From Flavobacterium sp. MC2016-06 (GTDB lineage: Bacteria > Bacteroidota > Bacteroidia > Flavobacteriales > Flavobacteriaceae), in assembly GCF_009711165.2 (NCBI RefSeq), contig NZ_WMID02000008.1, positions 1 to 64,000 of the forward strand: a stretch of 64,000 nt of DNA, given 5' to 3'. Positions 32,597 through 42,688 of this stretch are shown piece by piece; positions within the stretch are counted from its first letter, which is position 1; the number at the start of each line of letters is the position of its first letter. A program made the translations under genes and the position numbers. Below the pieces are notes generated by a model that made no database searches, was not told the DNA's origin, and worked only from the letters and a program-made list of their open reading frames with translations.

Positions 32597-35236
32597 ATGT
32601 CTGAAGGAGAAAAGTTAATTCCCATTAACATAGAAGATGAAATGAAATCAGCTTACATCGATTATTCGATGTCAGTAATTGTATCAAGAGCGCTTCCGGA
32701 TGTTAGAGATGGCTTGAAACCAGTGCATCGAAGAGTTCTTTATGGAATGTATGATTTAGGTGTAACTTCAAGATCTGCCCATAAAAAGTCTGCAAGAATC
32801 GTGGGAGAGGTTCTGGGTAAGTACCATCCGCACGGAGATACCTCTGTTTATGATGCAATGGTGCGTATGGCTCAGGAGTGGAGTATGCGATATTTATTAG
32901 TTGATGGTCAGGGTAACTTTGGTTCTGTTGATGGTGACAGCCCTGCAGCAATGCGTTATACTGAGGCTAGAATGCGTAAAATATCTGAGGATATTATGGC
33001 AGATATTGAAAAAGAAACTGTTGATTTTCAATTAAACTTTGACGATACCTTATATGAGCCAAAAGTAATGCCTACAAGAGTTCCTACTTTATTAATTAAT
33101 GGAGCTACTGGTATTGCAGTTGGTATGGCAACTAATATGCCCCCACATAATTTAACTGAGGTTATCAATGGTACATTAGCGTATCTTGATAATAATGATA
33201 TTGAAATAGATGAATTAATGACCTATATTAAAGCACCAGATTTTCCAACTGGAGGTATAATATATGGTTACGAAGGTGTTCGTGAAGCTTTTAAAACAGG
33301 TAGAGGACGTATTGTAATGCGTGCTAAAGTTGGTTTTGAAGAGGTTGACGGAAGAGAATGTATTATTGTTACTGAGATTCCTTATCAGGTTAACAAGGCC
33401 GAAATGATTAAACGTACGGCTGATTTAGTTAACGATAAAAAAATTGAAGGTATTGCAAATATTCGTGACGAGTCTGATAGAAACGGTATGCGTATCGTTT
33501 ATATCTTGAAACGTGACGCTACGCCAAACGTAGTTTTAAATACCTTATATAAATTCACCTCATTACAATCTTCATTTAGTGTAAATAATATTGCATTAGT
33601 AAAAGGTCGCCCACAAATGTTGAATCTAAAAGATATGATTCATTATTTTATTGAGCACCGTCATGATGTTGTAGTTCGTAGAACTCAATTTGAATTGCGT
33701 AAAGCAGAAGAAAGAGCTCATATTTTAGAAGGTTTAATTATTGCTTCTGATAATATTGACGAAGTAATTGCGTTAATAAGAGGTTCGAAAAACACAGAAG
33801 AAGCTCGTGAAAAATTAATCGAGAGATTTAAATTATCAGATATTCAAGCTCGTGCAATTGTTGAGATGCGTTTACGTCAGTTAACAGGTCTGGAGCAAGA
33901 TAAATTAAGAGCAGAGTTTGAAGAATTAATGAAATTAATCGAGCATTTGAAAGCTTTATTAGCAGACGTTAATTTAAGAACAGCATTAATTAAGGAAGAG
34001 CTTGAAGAAATTCGTGAGAAATATGGTGATGCTCGTCGTTCTCAAATTGAATATTCTGGTGGAGATGTAAGTATCGAAGATTTAATTGCCGATGAAAATG
34101 TTGTAATTACAATTTCTCATGCAGGTTACATCAAACGTACAAACCTTACAGAATACAAAACGCAGAATAGAGGTGGAGTTGGACAAAAAAGTGCTGGAAC
34201 AAGAGATCAAGATTTCCTTGAGCACATGTTTGTAGCAACAAACCACCAATATATGATGTTCTTTACGCAAAAAGGAAAATGTTTCTGGATGCGTGTTTAC
34301 GAAATTCCAGAGGGAAGTAAAACAGCAAAAGGAAGAGCAATCCAAAACTTAGTCAATATAGAAAGTGATGATAAAGTAAAAGCGTTTATTTGTACACAAG
34401 ACTTAAAAGACAAAGATTATATCAACAGTCATAACCTTGTAATGGTTACTAAAAAAGGTCAGGTTAAGAAAACATCTTTAGAGAAATATTCTAAACCTAG
34501 AGTAAATGGTGTTGCCGCTATTACTATTAAAGAAGGTGATGAGTTATTGGAAGCTAAGTTAACTAATGGAGAAAGTCAAATTATCTTGGCAGTTAAATCT
34601 GGTAAGTTAGTTCGTTTTGAAGAAACCAAAACACGTCCGATGGGAAGAACAGCTTCTGGAGTTCGCGGTATTACCCTAAAAGATGATACTGATGAAGTAA
34701 TTGGTATGGTTACAGTAGATAAAGATAATGTTAACGATTCGCAAATTTTAGTTGTAACTGAAAATGGATACGGTAAACGTACTAAATTAGTAGACGACGA
34801 TGGAGAAGATGTTTACAGAATTACAAACCGTGGAGGAAAAGGAGTTAAAACGCTTAACATCACAGAAAAAACTGGAAAACTAATCTCAATTAATGCTGTA
34901 ACAGATGCTGATGATTTGATGATTATCAATAAATCTGGATTAACAATTAGAATGGCAATTGAAGACTTACGCGTAATGGGTCGTGCAACTCAAGGTGTTA
35001 GATTAATAAACCTGAAAGGAAAAGATTCTATCGCTGCTGTTACAAAAGTTATGAAAGATGATGTAGCTGAAGTTATTGTTGATGAAGACGGTAATGTTAT
35101 AGAATCTGCTATAGAAAGAGTTAAACCAGATTTGGAAGTGCTTGAAGATGAAGGTACCGAAGAAGAAGAGGAAGATGACTCTGACGAACCAGCAGATGAC
35201 GAAGACGATTCTGAAGAAGAAGAATCTGAAGAATAA
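32597..35236 (+). CDS. gyrA: DNA gyrase subunit A
   Basis: An 879-residue type IIA topoisomerase subunit that cuts and rejoins DNA during negative supercoiling. The catalytic tyrosine is Tyr121 in [10 protein letters not shown]. In the quinolone region [10 protein letters not shown], position 82 is Thr and 86 is Asp, the natural state known for flavobacteria. The C-terminal beta-pinwheel carries the GyrA-box variant [10 protein letters not shown], which distinguishes it from ParC. The chain ends in an acidic tail of about 35 residues, almost all Glu and Asp. A TPR protein gene follows 39 bp downstream and may be co-transcribed. Confidence 0.97.
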   Translation: MSEGEKLIPINIEDEMKSAYIDYSMSVIVSRALPDVRDGLKPVHRRVLYGMYDLGVTSRSAHKKSARIVGEVLGKYHPHGDTSVYDAMVRMAQEWSMRYLLVDGQGNFGSVDGDSPAAMRYTEARMRKISEDIMADIEKETVDFQLNFDDTLYEPKVMPTRVPTLLINGATGIAVGMATNMPPHNLTEVINGTLAYLDNNDIEIDELMTYIKAPDFPTGGIIYGYEGVREAFKTGRGRIVMRAKVGFEEVDGRECIIVTEIPYQVNKAEMIKRTADLVNDKKIEGIANIRDESDRNGMRIVYILKRDATPNVVLNTLYKFTSLQSSFSVNNIALVKGRPQMLNLKDMIHYFIEHRHDVVVRRTQFELRKAEERAHILEGLIIASDNIDEVIALIRGSKNTEEAREKLIERFKLSDIQARAIVEMRLRQLTGLEQDKLRAEFEELMKLIEHLKALLADVNLRTALIKEELEEIREKYGDARRSQIEYSGGDVSIEDLIADENVVITISHAGYIKRTNLTEYKTQNRGGVGQKSAGTRDQDFLEHMFVATNHQYMMFFTQKGKCFWMRVYEIPEGSKTAKGRAIQNLVNIESDDKVKAFICTQDLKDKDYINSHNLVMVTKKGQVKKTSLEKYSKPRVNGVAAITIKEGDELLEAKLTNGESQIILAVKSGKLVRFEETKTRPMGRTASGVRGITLKDDTDEVIGMVTVDKDNVNDSQILVVTENGYGKRTKLVDDDGEDVYRITNRGGKGVKTLNITEKTGKLISINAVTDADDLMIINKSGLTIRMAIEDLRVMGRATQGVRLINLKGKDSIAAVTKVMKDDVAEVIVDEDGNVIESAIERVKPDLEVLEDEGTEEEEEDDSDEPADDEDDSEEEESEE

Positions 35237-35275
35237 ACAAGAGAAAAAATTAAAATTAAATATACAAAAACCACT

Positions 35276-36544
35276 ATGAAAAGTAAATATCTAATAGTCG
35301 CGTCAGCATTGCTGATTTCGGCAGCGACTTTTGCTCAAAAAGATCAAATAAAAAATGCTGAAAAAGCATTAAAAAGCGGTGATGCTCAAGGAGCGCTTAC
35401 CATATTAAAAGATGCTGAAAATCTTGTTGTAAATGCAAAAGATGTAGAGCAGGCACAATATTATTTTGTACAAGGAAATGCTTATTTACAACTTGCAGAT
35501 AAAAGTGTTGATACAGGTAAAAATTTATCACTTTCTGCAGACAGCTATAAAAAATTAATTGATATTGAAAAAACATCTGGAAAACAGAAGTATTCAACTC
35601 AAGCTGCGACTTCAATCACTCAAATCAAAGGAAAATTGATCAATTCTGCTATTGCAGACACTCAAGCAAATAAAGGTGTAGACGGAGCAAAAAAATTATT
35701 TGAAGCATATCAATTAGATCCAAAAGATACAATCAATTTATACTATGCAGCTTCAACTGCAGTAAATGCTCAGGATTATGATTTAGCTCTTCCAATGTAT
35801 GAAGAGTTAAAAAAATTAAATTATTCTGGAAAAGGAACTAGTTTCACAGCCTTAAACAAAGCTACAAACAATGAAGATGGTTTTAATACTGCAAACGAAA
35901 GAGATTTAGCTGTAAAATTAGGAACTCACGAAAAACCTAAAACAGAAGCTATTCCTTCTAAAAGAGGTGAGATTTATAAAAACCTAGCATTACTTTTAGT
36001 TCAAAAAGGACGTGGTGAAGAAGCTAAAAAAGCAATCGCTGATGCTAGAAAAGCAAATCCAGATGATTCTTCTTTAATTCTTACAGAAGCTAATTTATAT
36101 TTAGAATCTAAAGATTTTAATACCTATAAAAAATTAGTTGGAGAAGCTTTACAGAAAGATCCAAACAATGCTGATTTAGTTTTTAACTTAGGAGTTATTA
36201 GTGCAGGTGCAAAAGAGAATGCAGATGCAGAAAAATACTATTTGAAAGCAATTGAAATCAATCCAAGCTATACAAACGCTTATTTAAATCTTGCAGCATT
36301 AAAATTAGAAGCAGAGAAACCGATCATTGATGAAATGAATAAATTGGGTACTTCTGATAAAGATATGAAGCGTTACGATGTATTGAAAAAACAAAGAGAA
36401 GATGTTTTTAGAGGAGTGATTCCTTACCTTAAAAAAGCAAACGAATTAGATCCTAAAAACGAAGATGTTTCTAAAACATTATTAGGAGTTTATAAAGCAT
36501 TAGAAATGACAGCTGAAGCAAAAGCTTTAAAAGCTACAATGTAA
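35276..36544 (+). CDS. Exported TPR protein
   Basis: A 422-residue protein with a clear signal peptide (MKSKYLIVASALLISAATFAQ) and tetratricopeptide repeats spread over the rest, the best one being DLVFNLGVISAGAKENADAEKYYLKAIEINPSYTNAYLNLA. It is probably periplasmic and works as a protein-protein scaffold. The partner is unknown. It lies 39 bp behind gyrA in the same direction, a placement conserved enough in flavobacteria to suggest co-transcription, although a functional link to gyrase is unlikely. Confidence 0.85.
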   Translation: MKSKYLIVASALLISAATFAQKDQIKNAEKALKSGDAQGALTILKDAENLVVNAKDVEQAQYYFVQGNAYLQLADKSVDTGKNLSLSADSYKKLIDIEKTSGKQKYSTQAATSITQIKGKLINSAIADTQANKGVDGAKKLFEAYQLDPKDTINLYYAASTAVNAQDYDLALPMYEELKKLNYSGKGTSFTALNKATNNEDGFNTANERDLAVKLGTHEKPKTEAIPSKRGEIYKNLALLLVQKGRGEEAKKAIADARKANPDDSSLILTEANLYLESKDFNTYKKLVGEALQKDPNNADLVFNLGVISAGAKENADAEKYYLKAIEINPSYTNAYLNLAALKLEAEKPIIDEMNKLGTSDKDMKRYDVLKKQREDVFRGVIPYLKKANELDPKNEDVSKTLLGVYKALEMTAEAKALKATM

Positions 36545-36570
36545 TCTAAAGTATTAAATATAAAAAAAAA

Positions 36571-36596
36571 CCAAGGTCAACAGCCTTGGTTTTTTT
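36571..36596 (+). terminator. Intrinsic terminator between the TPR gene and osmC
   Basis: CCAAGG (36571-36576) pairs with CCTTGG (36584-36589), preceded by an A-run and followed by a T-run, so it can serve both converging genes. Confidence 0.85.
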
Positions 36597-36617
36597 ATGC
36601 TTAAAAAGTACTGACTG

Positions 36618-37034
36618 CTAAACTAATGCCGCAGACAAAGTAATTGTAGTGTTTAAAAGTTTAGAAATCGGGCAGATTTCTTTTGCCTTTGCTGCAGTTG
36701 CTGCAAATTCTTCTGCTGAGATTGAAGGAACTTTGCCTTTTAAATCTAAATGAATCAAAGTTATTGTTCCGTCTTCAAAAGTTACTGTAGCTTCTGTTTT
36801 TAAATCATCAGCAGTAAAACCACCTTCGTTAAGTAAAAAGCTTAATTGCATCGTAAAACAACCCGAATGAGCTGCAGCAATAAGTTCTTCAGGATTGGTT
36901 CCAACTCCATCTGCAAATCTTGTTTTAAAGGATAATTGAGCGTTATCTAAAGTTGTACTTTGTGTACTAATAGTTCCTTTTCCTTCCATGCCGGTTCCTT
37001 GCCAGCTGGCATTTGCTTTTCTAGTAAATTTCAT
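36618..37034 (-). CDS. osmC: OsmC family peroxiredoxin
   Basis: A 138-residue cytosolic thiol peroxidase for organic hydroperoxides. The two redox cysteines are Cys59 in AAHSGCFTMQLSFLL and Cys121 in KEICPISKLL, placed as in the OsmC branch rather than Ohr. The N-terminus (MKFTRKANASWQGTGMEGKGTIST) also follows OsmC. It lies alone between two terminators. Confidence 0.92.
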   Translation of the reverse strand: MKFTRKANASWQGTGMEGKGTISTQSTTLDNAQLSFKTRFADGVGTNPEELIAAAHSGCFTMQLSFLLNEGGFTADDLKTEATVTFEDGTITLIHLDLKGKVPSISAEEFAATAAKAKEICPISKLLNTTITLSAALV

Positions 37035-37162
37035 TTTCTTCGTTATTAGAATTAATAATTTAATTTATAGTTTGATTATCAATAGATAATGTTCTATCAA
37101 ATATAAACAATATTTTACAGTATTGTTTTATCAATTTGTTAGCGGAATGTAAAAACATAAAA

Positions 37163-37192
37163 AAAGCGTAATGAATATTTTCATTACGCTTT
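37163..37192 (-). terminator. Intrinsic terminator after the DUF349 gene
   Basis: The stem AAAGCGTAATGA (37163-37174) pairs with TCATTACGCTTT (37181-37192), followed on the minus strand by a T-run. Confidence 0.85.
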
Positions 37193-37215
37193 TAATGTTA
37201 TTTGAGAACTAAAAC

Positions 37216-39195
37216 CTATTCTTGACCTAAGTTTCGTAATTGTTTCAATTTGTCTTTCCACACTTCAAGGCTTTCTTTGTGTATTGCAATGTTCTTTCTG
37301 ACTTCAAGAACAATTGAATTTTCTTTTTTTGCATTTTTAGTATTGGTAAAGAACTGAATGTTGTTTTCTAATTGGAAAATTTCATTTTGAACTTCTTCAA
37401 TTTTACGCATCAAGAAGATTTTTTCATTATCAAGTTTACGTGTATCGTTGCTATCAGATAATGAATCAATTCTATTAGAAAAACGCATCATTTCAGTTTC
37501 TTTTTTACTCAAACTTAATTTTTCAAAAAGAGCATCTAAAATTTTATTGAATTTTCCTTCTATATGACGTCTAGAAAAAGGTACTTTTCCATAACCTTTC
37601 CAGATTTCAATATGAGCTTTTATAGCGTCTAAATCTGTTTTATGATCTCCAGTTAATTGAAAAGCTCTTAAAGTTTCTAAATAAGTTTTTTTATTATCAA
37701 AGGCAGCAACCTCATCACCGTTTTCTTCAGATTTGTGCTCTTTTAATTTATCAAAATAATGGTTGCAGGCATCTTTAAATTCTTTCCAGATTTTATCTGA
37801 ATATTTTTTAGGAACATGGCCAATCTGTTTCCATTCTTCCTGAATTTGTTTCATGACAGGAGTAGTAATACCAAAATCGGTACTTTCCTGCAATTCTTTG
37901 GCTTTTGCAACAAGAGCCATTTTTTTATTTAAATTATCGTTTTGATCTTTTTTGATGTCTTTATAAAACGAATTTTTAAAAGCATTAAAGTTTCTAACTG
38001 CAGTTTTAAAAGCAGCCCAAGTTTCTTCATTTACTTCAGATGGTACTTTTCCTGCTGCAAAAAACTCATTTCTAAGATCTTCTACTTTTTGAATTTGTAC
38101 CAGCCATTGCGAATGAGAATTTACTTTTTCTGTAGCTAAGACTTCGATTTTGGCAATAATTGCTTTTTTTACCTCAAGATTTTGCTGCTCGTTTGCTCTT
38201 TGACTTTCAAATAAAACTTCTCTTTTATCATGAATTTTTTTAGTCAATTCGCTAAATTTATTCCAGATTACATCACGGTGTTCTTTAGAAACAGGTCCAA
38301 TATCTTCTTTCCAGATTCGGTGTAAATCCTGTAATTCGCGGAAAGATTTACTAATATCAGTTTCTTCAACTAATGCTTCAACACGAGTTATAATTTTTTG
38401 TTTTTGCTCAAGATTGTATTTAAAATCTAAATCTCTTGCTTCACGATCTAAATGCAGATAATCATAAAAATTTTCTACGTGAAAGTGATAGTTATTCCAA
38501 ACGTGATTGTATTTGTCTTTTGGTATTGCACCAGCATTTTTCCATCTTTCTCTTAAATCATTAAAATGTTTAAGTGTGTCTTTGATGTTTTCCTGCGGGT
38601 TTATAAGTTCTTTTAGTTCTTCAACTATTGCAAGTCTGTTTTCTAAATTTGATTTTAGATTGGTCTGCAGGTTTTTAAAGTGAGCATTTCTTTTCTCTCT
38701 AAAAACATTATAATATTCATCAAATTTAGATTTTAATGGAGAATGATATTCAAATTCTTCATTTGGATCTTGATTAGAAGCATTAAACTCTTCTCTTTTC
38801 TCATCTAAAAGGTGGGTGTATTGTAGTAAAAAGGCTTTTTTAATTTCTTCGATATGATCTTTAACAGACATTGTTTTGTCTATATTGATCAACTTTTTCA
38901 GCTCGTCTACAAGAGCATCCAAAGCGAAGGTGTTGTAATCCTGCATAGGAATATCATGACGCTCTTTCAGCGTTTCATCTTCACTTTCTTCAGCGTTCGA
39001 ATTTGTAATGGCGTCTAATGCTTCTTGATGATCTGTTTCTGGAGTTTCGACAGTATTTTCTGTGCTTAAAACTGGAGTTTCAGCTGCTGTTTCAGAATCT
39101 GATGTTTCAATTGCATTGTCTTCTATAGAATCGCTAATTTCGATTCCTAATTTTCCGTCTGCTTCCTGCAGGTTATCATTCTTTTCTTCTAACAT
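37216..39195 (-). CDS. DUF349 domain-containing protein
   Basis: About 659 residues, starting at the ATG giving MLEEKNDNLQEADGK; the in-frame extension upstream looks like leader sequence. An acidic low-complexity N-terminus (about 1-85) leads to repeated helical DUF349 units marked by W-K-x-x-G/I motifs such as RERWKNAGAIPKDKY, HRIWKEDIGPVSKEH and EEWKQIGHVPKKYSD. The C-terminus is coiled coil. No enzyme motif is visible. DUF349 proteins are widespread in Bacteroidota with unsettled function. The gene stands alone. Confidence 0.88.
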   Translation of the reverse strand: MLEEKNDNLQEADGKLGIEISDSIEDNAIETSDSETAAETPVLSTENTVETPETDHQEALDAITNSNAEESEDETLKERHDIPMQDYNTFALDALVDELKKLINIDKTMSVKDHIEEIKKAFLLQYTHLLDEKREEFNASNQDPNEEFEYHSPLKSKFDEYYNVFREKRNAHFKNLQTNLKSNLENRLAIVEELKELINPQENIKDTLKHFNDLRERWKNAGAIPKDKYNHVWNNYHFHVENFYDYLHLDREARDLDFKYNLEQKQKIITRVEALVEETDISKSFRELQDLHRIWKEDIGPVSKEHRDVIWNKFSELTKKIHDKREVLFESQRANEQQNLEVKKAIIAKIEVLATEKVNSHSQWLVQIQKVEDLRNEFFAAGKVPSEVNEETWAAFKTAVRNFNAFKNSFYKDIKKDQNDNLNKKMALVAKAKELQESTDFGITTPVMKQIQEEWKQIGHVPKKYSDKIWKEFKDACNHYFDKLKEHKSEENGDEVAAFDNKKTYLETLRAFQLTGDHKTDLDAIKAHIEIWKGYGKVPFSRRHIEGKFNKILDALFEKLSLSKKETEMMRFSNRIDSLSDSNDTRKLDNEKIFLMRKIEEVQNEIFQLENNIQFFTNTKNAKKENSIVLEVRKNIAIHKESLEVWKDKLKQLRNLGQE

Positions 39196-39443
39196 TTTTA
39201 AATGTGTAAGGTTTATTATTTTAAACAGAGCGAAAGATACTAAAGGAGATTCTAAATACAAAATAAATCGTTTGTTTATGCAGTATTTTACGATGAAATC
39301 TCTATTCTTTGCTTTAATTTTAGAATATGATAAGCGTTTTTTTATTGATTTATTGGAGTAAATTTAAATTCTAAATTATTAAAATTTTTAGAAAATTGAA
39401 GTCAAAGTCTCAGTATAGAATTAAATTTATTGTATATGTCAAA

Positions 39444-40190
39444 TTAAAACAAGATTAAAAGGCCAGCTTCTATTCCAAAATTATATGTTTTTTCACCCCC
39501 AAACGCAGCACTTGGATGTACATAAACGAGATTGTTAGGTGTTATTTTTCTACCGAATTCTAAATAAGCATTGTTTTGAAATCCATCTAAGATAGAATTG
39601 TAGCGAAAAGCGACATCGCCCGCAATCCAGTTTTTACCAAAAAAATGAAACAAAACATTTTCATATGCGATAACACTGATGTCGCTTCGACTGCTGGAAC
39701 CTGCAAAACTTGTTTGATATTCTAATGAAGAAATCCATAAGAATTTTTTTTCGTTCATGTATTTTCCATAGAAAATAGCGGGCATAACAACCCATTTTCC
39801 AGTACCAAAATTTGGATCCGCAGCAGTATTGGCATAAACTCTTGCTCTTAAGGCAATACCGTTATGATTTTGAATGAATGGAATGTAACTAATACCTGCA
39901 CCAACGTCGCCTATTGCGGTTTTATTTATAGCATTGGTACTAGCTGATATTAAAGGAAGATCAAATCTTAAGTTCCAGGATTTGTTGCCAATTGGAACTA
40001 ATGCGCGCAATTGTGTGGTATTAAATGAACCATTGTCGGTATCTAAGTACTCATTAAAAAAAATAAGCGTTTTTAGAAAATAATTATAGCGTGGTTCAGA
40101 AAATGGACTTTTTGACTCAACTGTTCCTTGAGCATTTATTAAGGTGGTAACTAAAAATAGAAAAATGAAAAGTAATTGTATTTTTTTCAT
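39444..40190 (-). CDS. Predicted outer-membrane beta-barrel protein
   Basis: A 248-residue protein with a signal peptide (MKKIQLLFIFLFLVTTLINAQ) and alternating polar/hydrophobic strands ending in an aromatic residue (GIEAGLLILF), the usual end of an outer-membrane barrel. Repeated strand pairs such as NLRFDLPLIS, GAGISYIPFI and NAYLEFGRKI fit a small barrel of the MetA-pathway/transporter type, but the ligand is unknown. It is 69 bp downstream of aroE on the same strand. Confidence 0.7.
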   Translation of the reverse strand: MKKIQLLFIFLFLVTTLINAQGTVESKSPFSEPRYNYFLKTLIFFNEYLDTDNGSFNTTQLRALVPIGNKSWNLRFDLPLISASTNAINKTAIGDVGAGISYIPFIQNHNGIALRARVYANTAADPNFGTGKWVVMPAIFYGKYMNEKKFLWISSLEYQTSFAGSSSRSDISVIAYENVLFHFFGKNWIAGDVAFRYNSILDGFQNNAYLEFGRKITPNNLVYVHPSAAFGGEKTYNFGIEAGLLILF

Positions 40191-40258
40191 AACTATCTAT
40201 AAATGAATAGTCTAAAAATACAAAAAAAAGCTTTAGCATTTCATTTTTAAGTAATTAT

Positions 40259-41008
40259 TTACTTATTCCAAATTTTCCAAGCTTTTTCGGCTTGAAAAAT
40301 AAGCATATCATAACCGTTTTTTATGACTGCTCTGTGAGCTTTAGCATTTTTTAGAAACTGCGTTTCTTCTGGATTGTAGATCAAATCGTATGCAATGTGT
40401 TTTTCTGTAAAAAACTCATACGGAAGATTTGGGCAAGCTTCTATATTAGGACTTGTTCCTACTGGAGTACAATTGATGATAATTTGAAAATTATCAAAAG
40501 TTGTAGCATTTATTAAATCATAATCGATGATATTTTCTTTTGCTTCTCTAGACACAAAAGTGTACAAAATACCAAGCTCATCAAGTGCAAAGGCAACACC
40601 TTTTGATGCACCTCCTGTGCCTAAAATAAGTGCTTTTCTGTGGTGTGGCTCTAATAAGGGTTTTAATGATTTTTTGAAACCATAATAGTCCGTATTGTAG
40701 CCTTTTAACTTACCGCTTTTGGTAAATTTGATAGTATTTACGGCGCCAATTAATGATGCTTTTTTTGAAAGTTTATCTAAAAAAGGAATTACTTGCTCTT
40801 TGTAAGGAATCGTAACATTTAGACCATTTAGATCAGGATTGTTTTTAAGCAATCCTGTTAAATGATTTATTTCAGAAATATCAAAATTTTCGTAGCTGTT
40901 ACCAGCAAAAACTTCATTGTTAAATTTTTCTGTAAAATATCCTTTTGAAAAAGAGTAACTAATATTGCGTCCTAATAAACCAAAACGCCTTCTTAAAATA
41001 TCAATCAT
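40259..41008 (-). CDS. aroE: Shikimate dehydrogenase
   Basis: NADPH-dependent reduction of 3-dehydroshikimate to shikimate in aromatic amino-acid synthesis. The 249-residue protein shows the substrate-site motif LNVTIPYKEQ with its catalytic Lys, the GAVNTI and GYNTDYYGF segments, and the nucleotide loop LILGTGGASKG. Its start codon abuts the stop codon of the upstream TPR gene with no gap, so the two are translationally coupled. Confidence 0.94.
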   Translation of the reverse strand: MIDILRRRFGLLGRNISYSFSKGYFTEKFNNEVFAGNSYENFDISEINHLTGLLKNNPDLNGLNVTIPYKEQVIPFLDKLSKKASLIGAVNTIKFTKSGKLKGYNTDYYGFKKSLKPLLEPHHRKALILGTGGASKGVAFALDELGILYTFVSREAKENIIDYDLINATTFDNFQIIINCTPVGTSPNIEACPNLPYEFFTEKHIAYDLIYNPEETQFLKNAKAHRAVIKNGYDMLIFQAEKAWKIWNK

Positions 41009-42406
41009 TTATTGTTTTCTATGTTTTTCAATGTAATTTTTCACCATTTTTTTTGTCCAGACTACTGGAAATAAATCTTCGATTAAGATATAATTATCGA
41101 AATTTAAACGTAAGCCGTTGCTTAAGTGAAACTTCGCTTTTGTATTGTCTTGAACCATAAAATACAATCCAGCCAAACGATACTCGATTTCATTTTCTTC
41201 TGGAAAATATTCTGAAGCTTGTAATAAAGTTTGAATAGCACTTTCAAATTCACCTAAAAATTGAAGTATGTCTACCCAATATAACCAAGTATCTAAAGCA
41301 TAATCGCCAAATTCTACAGCTTTTCTATAACCAAATTCTGCTTCTTCAAAAAAGTTCATTTGTTTATTGATTGTTGCATAACGCTTCCAGTACAAACGGT
41401 TTTGATTGTCGATTGCTAATGCTTTATTGACAAAAAACAGCGCTTTTTGGAAGTTTTTCTGGCGAACGTGAAAGTCTGTTATGGCAATCCATCCTTTGTC
41501 TAAAAGCGGATCTTCATGAACAGTTTGGTTGTAATATTGAATTGCTTTTGCCGAATTTCCTAGTTTTTCGTAACATTTTCCAATACGTAATAACGCATAA
41601 GAAGTTGCATCGTCTAACTCGATGGTTCTGTTATAGCTTTCAATAGCTTCATTGTATTTTTTAAGACGTTCGTAAGCTTTTGCTTTTTCCATGAAAGCCC
41701 CTAAAAACTCATCGTCAATAAGAGTTGCATAGTCAAAAGCACGAATTGCGTTTTCGTATTCTTTTACGCCATAATGCAAACGCCCAAGCTGATGCCAGGC
41801 AATTTCGCTGTATGGGTTTTTGTTGATGTAATCGTTTAGATATAGAATGGCTTCTTGATTTTGATCTAAAAATTCAAAACAATACACCACATTATACAAA
41901 GCAGATTGATCTTCTAAGTCTTCTTCAAGACATTTTATGAAGCTCTCTTTTGCCATTTCGAGGTTATCCATAAAAAGATATTCCATTCCAATCAAGTTGT
42001 ACACGTCGGCATAATCATCGGTATATTGCAAAGCAATTTTAAGTAATTCTACCGCTTTTTCGTGTTGATCTCTTTTAGAGCAGATATTGGCTTTCTGGAT
42101 GTAAATTTCCTCGTTGTTAGGTTCGATTGCATATAACTCATTCAGAAGCTTTTCTGCAATCTCTAGTTTGTCGTCGTAAACCAGCATTTCTACTTGTACT
42201 AATTTTAAGCCTGTAGATTTTGGATGCTGATCTAATGCTAGTTTTAAGGCCTTTTTTGCTAAATTAGCCTTGCCTATGTCTAAATAATGAAGAATAATTT
42301 CTTCAAATTCTTCAGAATCAAAAAAGAGCACTTTGTTAGTTTTTAACATCGACTCAAATTTGGATAGGGATAGGTTATAATCTTCTTCTTCGTTGCTTAA
42401 TTGCAT
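41009..42406 (-). CDS. Cytosolic TPR-repeat protein
   Basis: A 465-residue protein with no signal peptide, made almost wholly of tetratricopeptide repeats (for example DVYNLIGMEYLFMDNLEMAKESFIKCLEED and SYALLRIGKCYEKLGNSAKAIQYYNQTVHEDP). It is followed with zero spacing by aroE. The role is unknown; a scaffold function is the usual reading. The opening (MQLSNEEEDYNLSLSKFESML) is acidic, and the tail is basic. Confidence 0.85.
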   Translation of the reverse strand: MQLSNEEEDYNLSLSKFESMLKTNKVLFFDSEEFEEIILHYLDIGKANLAKKALKLALDQHPKSTGLKLVQVEMLVYDDKLEIAEKLLNELYAIEPNNEEIYIQKANICSKRDQHEKAVELLKIALQYTDDYADVYNLIGMEYLFMDNLEMAKESFIKCLEEDLEDQSALYNVVYCFEFLDQNQEAILYLNDYINKNPYSEIAWHQLGRLHYGVKEYENAIRAFDYATLIDDEFLGAFMEKAKAYERLKKYNEAIESYNRTIELDDATSYALLRIGKCYEKLGNSAKAIQYYNQTVHEDPLLDKGWIAITDFHVRQKNFQKALFFVNKALAIDNQNRLYWKRYATINKQMNFFEEAEFGYRKAVEFGDYALDTWLYWVDILQFLGEFESAIQTLLQASEYFPEENEIEYRLAGLYFMVQDNTKAKFHLSNGLRLNFDNYILIEDLFPVVWTKKMVKNYIEKHRKQ

Positions 42407-42589
42407 ACTTTGTTTATTTGAAATTAGCCTGTTATAAAATTAGGCAACCATATTATTGTTGAGTGGAATGCAATTTAATTGTTTTGAACAATTTAATTAA
42501 CAATATGGACAGAATTTTTATCCTGTTTTAGTTAATAATCGTTTGACTCGCAAAAGATTATAAGGTTATTATTATAAATTTTATTTTTA

Positions 42590-42675
42590 ACCGAAATTTC
42601 TAGCCCAGATGGTAGCGGCATCCCTTTGTTTTTTTCTTTAAAAACAAAAGATATAGCGGACAGCTGGATTAGCTT
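42590..42675 (-). repeat. Dispersed repeat, copy 2 (inverted relative to 3971-4054)
   Basis: Read on the minus strand it matches the 3971-4054 element: CGCTATATCTTTTG, an AT-rich hairpin, GGATGCCGCTACC, GGGCTAG, and a CATTTCGG-like end. It lies in the 282-bp gap between the TPR gene and the aminotransferase gene. Confidence 0.85.
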
Positions 42676-42688
42676 CTAATTAAACTTT

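Noticed and set aside
34990..35274. Ser-rich minus-strand frame opposite the end of gyrA
   Set aside because: It is the complement of the GAA/GAT-rich acidic tail of GyrA, which automatically gives Ser codons on the other strand.
39062..39361. Plus-strand frame of 99 codons over the start of the DUF349 gene
   Set aside because: It is antisense to the acidic N-terminus of the DUF349 protein and extends into AT-rich intergenic DNA, with no family features.
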